30,781 nucleotides of DNA. Origin: CAZBNB01 sp964493245. GTDB lineage: Bacteria > Pseudomonadota > Gammaproteobacteria > Legionellales > Legionellaceae. The notes beneath the pieces were generated by a model, which was given only the letters and a program-made list of their open reading frames with translations, was not told the DNA's origin and ran no database searches. Location: contig CAZBNB010000029.1 in assembly GCA_964493245.1 (NCBI GenBank), positions 1-30,781 on the forward strand, written 5' to 3'. Positions within the stretch are counted from its first letter, which is position 1. Every line of letters starts with the position of its first letter. The position numbers and the translations under genes were made by a program. Shown piece after piece: positions 23,717 to 30,781 of the stretch.

Positions 23717-24169
23717 TTAAGACATTGCTGCTTTAAAATCATGGAATGTTTGCCCGCCGTATAATGCGGTGACTAATTCCCCTTGAGGACTAAAAACATA
23801 GGTTACAGGAACCACGGATAACTCGCCCAAATGAAGCTTGGCTAATGATTTCATTTTTAAACTAGGGTAATGAATAGAAAATTTTCGGATTAATCGTTGT
23901 TGTTTATAGATAGGCACGGCATCGTAATTGACCGCAAAAACCGCAACATTCTTATGTTTATTGGCAGTATAAAAACGGTTTAATTCGCTGATTTCTTCCA
24001 CACACGGCCCGCACCAGCTAGCCCAAACATTGATGAAAACCCATTTACCTTTGAGCGAGCTCCATGATATGGCTGTATTGTTTAAATCTTCTAACAGTGG
24101 CTCGGCAAACGTGTTGGTTGTGACGAAACTCAATAACATGCTACACAGCAATCGTTTCAATACTTTCAT
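23717..24169 (-). CDS. TlpA/ResA-like periplasmic thioredoxin-fold protein
   Basis: The 150-residue protein has a signal peptide (MKVLKRLLCSMLLSFVTTNT, cleavage near FA-E at 22-23) and a thioredoxin fold with the active site W52-C53-G-P-C56 and the cis-proline P121 in VVPVTYVF. VFINVWASWCGPC is the family signature. It would reduce or exchange disulfides in the periplasm, as in cytochrome c maturation or envelope thiol repair. No cytochrome or Dsb gene is nearby, so the partner is unknown. The ribosome-binding site AGGAG lies seven bases before the ATG. It is downstream of the giant STAND gene, 127 bp away on the same strand. Confidence 0.9.
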   Translation of the reverse strand: MKVLKRLLCSMLLSFVTTNTFAEPLLEDLNNTAISWSSLKGKWVFINVWASWCGPCVEEISELNRFYTANKHKNVAVFAVNYDAVPIYKQQRLIRKFSIHYPSLKMKSLAKLHLGELSVVPVTYVFSPQGELVTALYGGQTFHDFKAAMS

Positions 24170-24232
24170 TTTTACTCTCCTGACGCGTCTTTAATTTATC
24201 AAAAAAGTCGAGCCCAGTGTATGGTTTGATAT

Positions 24233-24263
24233 ACAATTTGTGAATTGTAACACATAAAGTGTT
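24233..24263. promoter_or_regulatory. Two adjoining dyads between the STAND gene and the TlpA gene
   Basis: ACAATT-TGTG-AATTGT (24233-24248) and AACAC-ATAAA-GTGTT (24249-24263) are perfect dyads placed end to end. They lie after the stop codon of the giant gene and about 65 bp before the TlpA gene start. They could terminate the first message or be operators for the second; the low GC argues against a strong terminator. Confidence 0.35.
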
Positions 24264-24296
24264 CATAAAGAAACCAATCATCAATAGAGTCGATTA

Positions 24297-27200
24297 TCAA
24301 ACAATAATCCCCGGTGATTGGTTGCCCGTTATAATTCTTGGCGAGGATTCGCCTGTCGACTCAGAGCTGCCTTTCCTTAAACTTTGTAAAGATGATTGTC
24401 GAGACAAAGACAATCGCTCTAATTCGGCTCGTTTGACTGGTGGAGGTAATGGGTTTGAACCGATATTTTTATCGCTGTTCCCTCGCGAACTAAAAAACCC
24501 AAATTGCCTAGTGCTGATGATATGTGCGCCCTTTTGTTTTAAAAACGCCTTGTTTGATTCAGACATGACGGCAGGGGCGGTGGCACCAAAAAAGAGTGAA
24601 TCTTGCTTAATCGTTTCTATCCACGACTCAGGACCGCGGCCGGCAAATAAATCAGGACGAGAACAAAGCCAAATGGCTTTATTATTAGCCATAACCAACA
24701 GCTGATTCACGACATTCAACAACGGTGAGCCAACACGAATGATGGTCGGTGGTTGTGACCAAATACCCGGTTGCGTGGTGTCCCATACTAGCATTTCATT
24801 TTGTGTTCCGGCGATTAAAAAGTGTTCACTCCATACCAAACACTCAATGGGTGATGCGTGTGTATAGAAATAAAGGTAAGTGTATGCATCGTTCCAAACA
24901 TAGATGGTTCGTTGAGAATCTAACGAGGCTAAATAAGTACCATTGGGTGACCAGCTTAGCTTGATGATACCGGCATTTTTTTGAGGAAAATCGAGTGATT
25001 TTACCAAAAATACGCTTTTTTCTGACATTATATTTAAATCAATTAACCAAATTTCTACACTTTCTCCTCTAGACATCGCAATCGTTGTCAGCATCTTGTT
25101 TTTTGGATCATTCAGGATGGCAATGCATTGAGCCAAATCAGGAGAGGACGCGTTCAAACATTTGAGCAAAGGTGGTGCAACAGACGCTTTGATATCGCCT
25201 TCACTAAAAGGCGCTTGGTATGCTGCGTTATAAACTTGGATAGCACCATTCATGTCAATGGTTATGAAACACGTTGTGAATCCCTCTGTTTTTATCCATG
25301 CAAGGTGATTAACTGCTTCGTGAAGTTCAGCTTGTAGAATCAATAATGGCCTTTCCTCGTTTTCCATATCTTTAATAACCAGTGTGCCATCTTTATATAT
25401 TGAAGACACAAATCGACCGTCTTCAGACCAATCAACATGAGAAACGGAAACCCCTTCGTGTTCCCAAAGGACTGTTTCGGTTATTTTCTTTTGATTATCC
25501 ATGGTGTACAACATCACGGTTCCATTGATGTACCCTGTTGCAATCTGATGTGTCTGGTTTCGTGTTAGATGGGTGTTGATACTGGTTATTCTTCCTAGCG
25601 TATCTTGTGGTAAATGTTCGCCTTTTAGCGGATAAACATTCCAAAAATACATTCTGGAGCTGGAACCGGTGCCTATGTTGGCGTGTTCATTACTCACACC
25701 AAAAACAGCCTCTTGTTCATTGATTGATAGTGCTACCTGCTTAATGGGATGATCATGAGGTAAAATGCGATGAAAGCGCCGATCGTGCCATATGCGGCCG
25801 GTTTCATCATCACTGGCTGTGATCAGTAACTTATCGGCCCAGCACACTTGGTTAACGCTGCGTTTGTGACCTCGAAATACATGATGCAATCGATAATCTC
25901 CGTCTGCACTGATAGGTACGACCAGCACGTTGCCATTGAGTTGTGTTAAGGCTAACGATAGGCCGTCTTTCGTCAGCGCCATATCTCGAATAGGTGTTAG
26001 TTCTGTTGACAAAGCCTGTTGTAAATCGATCTGTTGTAACTGCAACAAGTCGGGGTCTTGCGGATGACTCCAAATATGCAATGTATTGCTATCATCAATG
26101 GCAAATAGCTGATTTTGCTGACTCCAGATCAATGCACGAATCGCAGATGTTGGAAATTTTGGTGATTTGTATGTTTTACGTGATGTTTGAATGTCCCATA
26201 TCCGTACGTAACCATCTTTATCTCCAGCGGCTAAATAATTTGCATCCGGACTCCAGGCCAATACATCAATAGGTGCTTTTTGTGATGCATGTAATTTGCG
26301 AAAAATTTCTACGGAAGCGTTCGATTCATTGAAGCGCCATATGCGGATAGTCCCACCCTCTCCTGCTGAAGCTAAAAAAACGGTTTTTTCATCGGCGCTC
26401 ACGGCAAAAACCAAGGTGTAAATTTCCCGACGATGGGCCTCCCAAAAGATGACTTTGTCTGGCTGGCCATTTTTTATTCTGGTTAGTGTGATGGCATAGT
26501 TTGGGTGATAGTTTGGAAAACTGCCTTCGGGTTTTACGACATAAGCGATTAGCATTTCACATAATGAGGGGTACATGGCGAATGTTTTTAGCTCACCGTC
26601 TGTTTGAATAAAGGAAGACGCAGTCAAGAAGCGAACGTCCGTTGCATTACTCCCCTCCATGTTTGCCCATAACATCATGGCATCTATTAACCAGGCGTTT
26701 TTAATATCTGTGTTACGCAGAGAGGTACCGACAGCAGAAATGCCGGTACCATCAAAACCAGGAATTTGTACATTATCCAGATGCAATTTATCTATGTGTT
26801 TGTTTAATCGACAACGTACGGTCATCGCGTTGGTTGACGCCATGACGGAATGGCGTGTATTGGGGTTGGCTGTTTGCATCACAATCGCCATTAATCGCTC
26901 TTGTAAATCAATGCCATCCTCGGTCTTGGCGTCAGCCTCTATTTTTTGTATCAATTCTACCAAAAAGGTTAAAATGTCAGGGTAATCTCGGAGATTATGC
27001 AAGTTCCAAATATCCAGGGCTTTTTCACTCAAGTAGTCATCTTCGTAAAGATCGGCTAGTAACTTCTGTGCGACCCAATAGTGCCCCAAAGAGGGATGTA
27101 AAAATCGTATCTGTAACACATCGGGTCTTTTAGTTATCAGCAAAAAAGACAGGTGGTCAATTTTGCCTCGCAATAAGTTTAGTGGGCCGCGATTGCGTGT

Positions 27201-29942
27201 TGATGCCGTGGGCGTAATGCGTCTTTTTTGCTCAAGGAAATCTGAGCCTTGTCTATAAATCTCCTCGGCAATCGGTGAAACTAAATCAACAAAATCTTGA
27301 TATTCTTTATTTTGTTCGGATAAAAATGGTTTCACATGTTCATACAATGCGTTCCAATATTCGGTATAAAAATCGCTGCGTGTCGTTATTTTATTTGCAG
27401 TAAACGAAGGGGAGTTAAATGCGCCTATAATCACGCTGAGTAACAACGGTGATTGCAGCATGGAGCGAATTTCAGGCGACGCCATTTGTAATGTCAAAAA
27501 ACGCTCGTATATCTCGTCTTTATGATAGCGGCTAAAAAATTGTTTTGTTTGATTTTTGTTAAAATGCTGAATGATTCGTTCGCTGTCTAAGCCAAAATTA
27601 GCGTCTATAAAGAGCTCATGGTAATCTCTACCTAAAGAAAATAAGTAGCTTGTTTTACTAGAAAAAACAAATTTTGGGGGATGTGCGAATTTCTCTCCTA
27701 ATGTAATACAGTCCTCAACAAATTTCTGCAAAGAGATATTACCCACATCCAGATTATCAATCATAATTAAACAGTGTTCGGATTCAATCAATTTATCAAC
27801 TTGTGCTTTACCAAGCCTGGTTTCTAAGGCAACACGTAATCCATTGCGCTCCAAATCTTTAACTTCATGCATATCAATTAGAATGGGTATCAATAAGGGC
27901 GACGTGGCCTCTTCCATGCTCGTTTGTTTGGCTTGGATAAGTTTCTCTATCAGCTCGATATACAATAATTTTAGATACGTTGTGCGACCACATCCGGGAT
28001 CGCCATGCAGTAGAAAAAATCCTTTCCCAGTTGTGATAAATTTATCCATGCACTCGGTAAGAGACTCGAGGGGTTCTTTACTATGAAGGGATGATGTGCA
28101 TAATAATTCAATAAAAACCGTTTTAATAAATTGAAAATGCCGTGTATCAACCTCTTCTTGGCAATAGTGGATTAAACGATTCGATATATTGTGTACATTT
28201 TCTATGTCGGATAAACGTTGATCAAGCACGGTATTGGTATGTGACTGTTCTGACCATCGCGCCTCTTCTTGTTGGCGTGAATGTTCTAACTCGGCGAAAG
28301 CACTTTCTTGGCTGAAAAACGCTTTTTCAATTCGCTCATATTGTGCTTGTACTAAATTAAGTTGGGATACATATTCTGGATACATTAAAGACGAGGCTTT
28401 TAATGTATCTATGTCGGTTTTAATGGTTGTCCATACCTGTTGTGTATCTGTGAGATTGATTTCTATTTTTTCTGCCAGTGATTTTGTTTGTGTATCCAGT
28501 GCGTTTTTTAATTGGCTCATTTTCCTTTGTAATTGTTGACGCTCTTGCTGTTCGTTATTCAGCTTAGATTGCAGCTCTTTTTCCAAATCAATATATTTAT
28601 CAACAATAATGGGGTCCAATACCTTGGCTAACAACCAGTCTGTCCCCAGTTGCATGATGCTATTGCGATCCATTGTGCAGCGGACAAGTGTTGCCATATT
28701 AAATTTAGCGTTGAGTAAATCCACACCATCTAGAAAAGACACTTCTGTCCATGTGCTTTCTTCCGCATGCACATCTTGAAAATGGCTGTTTTGATTAACG
28801 TGTACTTGATTAAAAATCGTTTTTGTTAGCCAGGTATAGGGCCCTGACCAATTGGTATGACGCAAATCACAACCACTTAAATCGGCCTCACTAAAATCAA
28901 CACTCGAAAAATTCCCCCCCTGGAGGTTAAGCCCTTTAAGTTCGGCGTCGTGGCAACACGCAATGATTGATTTTTGATAGAGCAGACTCAGATAATCATT
29001 CAGCGATAAGGTTTGTGAATCGATAGATGCTAAGTATTTTTGCATCTCGGTACGCGTGACGCGATGCCGAAACCAGAGGGTTGGCGATGGCGTGGATGAA
29101 GAGCGCCCCAACTCGTTGATTGTCAGTGTTTTATAATCGTGCAGATCGATCGCTAATTTTTCGAGTTTTAGTTTTTCTCTAGGAAGCGCAATGACACCGT
29201 ATTCAATATGGGTTGTGGTCTTTAAATACGCGTGTTCATTTTGACTGCCAATCAATTCGTTATGACCGTGCTCGTCATAAATGTACCATATCGGTAAAGC
29301 CCAAAGATATTTGCTGTAAATGGCTTTCGTTTCTGTATTCGTTGAATGGGGCGAGTGCACAAAAACACGATCAGCGAGTTTGGTGTGATTTATTTTGGTG
29401 CTGGATAATAACAAATCCAGCAAGTTTTCTGCTGGTAATACCGCCGCTGGTATTTTTGCTTCGTGTGCTAGCTGAAATTTTAGTAGGCGGGCGGCTGTTT
29501 GATGAGCGAAGCTCCGTAACGATTTTTTATCGACAACCGTTTCAATAATATCAGCGTAGCGCAATGTAAATAAGTACAGTGCACGATGTAACTGTACACG
29601 GAGGCGAAACTGTAAAACATCCTTTTTAACTTCGGGTGGGTATTGATCTTCGCTTGAATTTGCAGAAAAATTTTGAGTCCATTCATAAAATGCTTGCCCA
29701 GTTTTGGCTAGCACCACAATAGCTCCTGCCGTTGCTAAGCTCAGCCCAGCCGTTCCAGGTGCGGCGATAACGCCGGCAATCAAAATACCGGCGTCGATCG
29801 TATCAATCGCGGTCCCAACTGTTTCTAATACATCTATTTGGCCGGCCCCGTCGTTTTTGGGAGAAAAATGTGCTTGGAGTAGATTTGAGGAATATGGTGT
29901 TGCAATATCAAAAAAAGTCTTTTGTGTTTCAGTAATTGGCAC
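24297..29942 (-). CDS. Giant NACHT/STAND-like NTPase with pentapeptide repeats, coiled coil and WD40 propellers
   Basis: The protein has about 1881 residues, numbered from the GTG at 29942, which follows AAGGGG; GTG at 29960 adds six. In order: a hydrophobic Ala/Gly-rich stretch (51-81) that could enter a membrane; an unassigned helical region; a pentapeptide-repeat block (about 334-366, LKGLNLQGGNFSSVDFSEAD); a long coiled coil (about 447-600); a P-loop domain with GDPGCGRTT (647-655) and Walker B LIMIDNLD (725-732); a helical region; a second pentapeptide-like block (about 1040-1100); and about a dozen WD40 blades (roughly 1170-1725, for example DGYVRIWDIQT), probably two propellers. A Ser-rich tail ends it. 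This is the layout of NLR-like signal sensors. The P-loop lysine is Arg. An anti-phage sensor or a host-directed effector are both possible; no defence gene adjoins it. Confidence 0.85.
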   Translation of the reverse strand: MPITETQKTFFDIATPYSSNLLQAHFSPKNDGAGQIDVLETVGTAIDTIDAGILIAGVIAAPGTAGLSLATAGAIVVLAKTGQAFYEWTQNFSANSSEDQYPPEVKKDVLQFRLRVQLHRALYLFTLRYADIIETVVDKKSLRSFAHQTAARLLKFQLAHEAKIPAAVLPAENLLDLLLSSTKINHTKLADRVFVHSPHSTNTETKAIYSKYLWALPIWYIYDEHGHNELIGSQNEHAYLKTTTHIEYGVIALPREKLKLEKLAIDLHDYKTLTINELGRSSSTPSPTLWFRHRVTRTEMQKYLASIDSQTLSLNDYLSLLYQKSIIACCHDAELKGLNLQGGNFSSVDFSEADLSGCDLRHTNWSGPYTWLTKTIFNQVHVNQNSHFQDVHAEESTWTEVSFLDGVDLLNAKFNMATLVRCTMDRNSIMQLGTDWLLAKVLDPIIVDKYIDLEKELQSKLNNEQQERQQLQRKMSQLKNALDTQTKSLAEKIEINLTDTQQVWTTIKTDIDTLKASSLMYPEYVSQLNLVQAQYERIEKAFFSQESAFAELEHSRQQEEARWSEQSHTNTVLDQRLSDIENVHNISNRLIHYCQEEVDTRHFQFIKTVFIELLCTSSLHSKEPLESLTECMDKFITTGKGFFLLHGDPGCGRTTYLKLLYIELIEKLIQAKQTSMEEATSPLLIPILIDMHEVKDLERNGLRVALETRLGKAQVDKLIESEHCLIMIDNLDVGNISLQKFVEDCITLGEKFAHPPKFVFSSKTSYLFSLGRDYHELFIDANFGLDSERIIQHFNKNQTKQFFSRYHKDEIYERFLTLQMASPEIRSMLQSPLLLSVIIGAFNSPSFTANKITTRSDFYTEYWNALYEHVKPFLSEQNKEYQDFVDLVSPIAEEIYRQGSDFLEQKRRITPTASTRNRGPLNLLRGKIDHLSFLLITKRPDVLQIRFLHPSLGHYWVAQKLLADLYEDDYLSEKALDIWNLHNLRDYPDILTFLVELIQKIEADAKTEDGIDLQERLMAIVMQTANPNTRHSVMASTNAMTVRCRLNKHIDKLHLDNVQIPGFDGTGISAVGTSLRNTDIKNAWLIDAMMLWANMEGSNATDVRFLTASSFIQTDGELKTFAMYPSLCEMLIAYVVKPEGSFPNYHPNYAITLTRIKNGQPDKVIFWEAHRREIYTLVFAVSADEKTVFLASAGEGGTIRIWRFNESNASVEIFRKLHASQKAPIDVLAWSPDANYLAAGDKDGYVRIWDIQTSRKTYKSPKFPTSAIRALIWSQQNQLFAIDDSNTLHIWSHPQDPDLLQLQQIDLQQALSTELTPIRDMALTKDGLSLALTQLNGNVLVVPISADGDYRLHHVFRGHKRSVNQVCWADKLLITASDDETGRIWHDRRFHRILPHDHPIKQVALSINEQEAVFGVSNEHANIGTGSSSRMYFWNVYPLKGEHLPQDTLGRITSINTHLTRNQTHQIATGYINGTVMLYTMDNQKKITETVLWEHEGVSVSHVDWSEDGRFVSSIYKDGTLVIKDMENEERPLLILQAELHEAVNHLAWIKTEGFTTCFITIDMNGAIQVYNAAYQAPFSEGDIKASVAPPLLKCLNASSPDLAQCIAILNDPKNKMLTTIAMSRGESVEIWLIDLNIMSEKSVFLVKSLDFPQKNAGIIKLSWSPNGTYLASLDSQRTIYVWNDAYTYLYFYTHASPIECLVWSEHFLIAGTQNEMLVWDTTQPGIWSQPPTIIRVGSPLLNVVNQLLVMANNKAIWLCSRPDLFAGRGPESWIETIKQDSLFFGATAPAVMSESNKAFLKQKGAHIISTRQFGFFSSRGNSDKNIGSNPLPPPVKRAELERLSLSRQSSLQSLRKGSSESTGESSPRIITGNQSPGIIV

Positions 29943-30005
29943 ACGACCCCTTAAGCGCACTGAACATCGTGCTTGTTACAATGCTGATCTTAAACCATAC
30001 CATTA

Positions 30006-30035
30006 GTATTAAGATAAGACTATGCCTATCTTCAA
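30006..30035 (-). promoter_or_regulatory. Candidate promoter for the STAND gene
   Basis: On the minus strand TTGAAG (complement of 30030-30035) and TAATAC (complement of 30006-30011) are 18 bp apart, leaving a leader of about 57 nt to the GTG at 29942. The 210-bp divergent gap 29961-30170 also holds the start region of the plus-strand gene. Confidence 0.35.
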
Positions 30036-30131
30036 CTTTTTGATAAAAAACGAATTTTTTCAATGTGTTAGATCTAAAATTTACCAGTCTGCTAATAGTA
30101 AAAGAAGTGCTTTAGTATATCTGGCAATATT

Positions 30132-30140
30132 TGCTACAAT
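30132..30140 (+). promoter_or_regulatory. Extended -10 promoter for the 166-aa gene
   Basis: TGCTACAAT is an extended -10 match (TGN plus TACAAT) 31 bp before the ATG at 30171. TTAGTA 17 bp upstream is a poor -35. Confidence 0.45.
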
Positions 30141-30170
30141 TAAGATAAGAGACGTTAAAAGAGCCAGGCG

Positions 30171-30671
30171 ATGAAGAATTTGATTTTACATCCCACAGAT
30201 ATTAGTCAATGGTATGCGCTGGTAACCGATGCGCAGGCTTTTACACAGCTGGCGCTTCATGAAAATATTGAGAGCTATCTGGTTTTTTTACTGCAACGCT
30301 TTTCCCAAACACCACAGCTGCTCGAGTCTGTATTGGCAACCGACTTTTTGGAAGCAATGCACGTTGCTGGAAAGCAGCAAATTGAATCATTACGAGCGGT
30401 TGGTGACAAGAGTCTGCTGTTGTGTGGACTTTTTCCAGGCATTGCAACACGTCGACACCTTTCTTTAGATTATTACATCGGAATGGGGCGATCAGCTTAC
30501 TTGACGGTGAGTGAATTACAAGAAAACGCGGAGTCTGCTCTTTATTATCAGCTGAGCGAAAGCTTTTTTCATATGCAAAAAATTCTACAAGCCATTCGCG
30601 GTGAGTATTATCAATTTGAACCGCTGAATTTGCATATTATCACGCTGGATGATGAGTCTCATTTACACTAA
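30171..30671 (+). CDS. Conserved-looking 166-aa protein, function unknown
   Basis: I cannot name this family. The protein is soluble, without a signal peptide, and mostly helical. The central segment VGDKSLLLCGLFPG, followed by HLSLDYYIGMGRSAYLTVSE, resembles a motif I recall from uncharacterised gammaproteobacterial proteins of similar size (VGD-x-L...GFF, then DYYI-x-MG). That recollection is not proof of a family. It is preceded by an extended -10 promoter and AGG five bases before the ATG. It is transcribed away from the STAND gene and is followed by a repeat at the window edge. Confidence 0.75.
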   Translation: MKNLILHPTDISQWYALVTDAQAFTQLALHENIESYLVFLLQRFSQTPQLLESVLATDFLEAMHVAGKQQIESLRAVGDKSLLLCGLFPGIATRRHLSLDYYIGMGRSAYLTVSELQENAESALYYQLSESFFHMQKILQAIRGEYYQFEPLNLHIITLDDESHLH

Positions 30672-30725
30672 TCAACTTTGCTGAATACATGGCTAAATCA
30701 GCCCCCCGATCAATCTTCTTTTTTA

Positions 30726-30781
30726 ACAGGACTTACGCAAAACAACGATCTCTTCGTTGGATTTTATTTTTAATTCGGTCA
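30726..30781. repeat. Family B repeat, cut by the window edge
   Basis: From ACAGGACTTACGCAAAACA onward the sequence matches the right half of the element at 2450-2574 (inverted) and the copy at 283-341 closely. The window ends at the expected palindrome centre (TTCGGTCA), so the second half would lie beyond it. Confidence 0.85.

Noticed and set aside
24259..24705. 148-codon plus-strand frame antisense to the end of the STAND gene
   Set aside because: It mirrors WD40 and tail codons of the minus-strand gene and has no independent motif or ribosome-binding site.
24297..29942. Assignment to a known anti-phage Avs or bNACHT system
   Set aside because: No recognised nuclease or other effector domain is visible and no defence gene adjoins it, so only the general STAND/NACHT-like layout can be claimed.

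Overview
The window looks like part of a gammaproteobacterial chromosome of moderately low GC. Hsp33, PriA, Rep, a class I photolyase and a type II GDP-mannose pyrophosphorylase/phosphomannose isomerase are all of gammaproteobacterial type. The housekeeping genes alternate with large orphan proteins and repeat-filled intergenic DNA, a pattern that suggests a Legionellales-like (Legionella/Coxiella/Berkiella-type) host-associated bacterium. That placement is inference; no rRNA or marker gene fixes it.

Layout. Bases 1-2735 are mostly repeats: a 7-copy 8-bp GATC array, several long imperfect palindromes nested in each other, and a 729-bp unit made of one DUF559 endonuclease-like gene between two 137-bp inverted repeats. 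One small secreted protein of unknown function (minus strand) sits in this region. Then follow hslO, a second nested-repeat spacer, a NhaC-type antiporter with a C-terminal cupin-like domain, and a tight run of MidA-like methyltransferase, PTPS-like protein and priA, joined by ATGA-type overlaps, with phr close behind. A 506-aa orphan ends inside a repeat terminus. A polysaccharide pair (GT4 glycosyltransferase and manC) and rep follow. A 962-aa multi-pass membrane orphan overlaps a secreted glycerophosphodiester phosphodiesterase. The right part is on the minus strand: a 431-aa orphan, a TlpA-like thioredoxin and an approximately 1881-aa STAND/NACHT-like protein with two pentapeptide-repeat blocks, a coiled coil and about a dozen WD40 blades. 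A small conserved-looking protein on the plus strand closes the window, which ends inside another repeat copy.

How the genes fit together. PriA (replication restart), Rep (fork helicase) and the photolyase serve DNA maintenance. The glycosyltransferase and ManC form a coupled unit that probably supplies and uses GDP-mannose for a surface glycan. Hsp33 and the TlpA protein concern redox stress and thiol chemistry. The large orphans have architectures typical of effectors or signalling proteins, but nothing in the sequence proves secretion.

Most notable are (1) the DUF559 gene in long inverted repeats, whose ribosome-binding site lies in a perfect 17-bp stem; (2) a small palindromic element with two copies, each flanked by an exact 10-bp duplication and each lodged inside another palindrome; and (3) the giant NLR-like protein with an arginine in place of the P-loop lysine.
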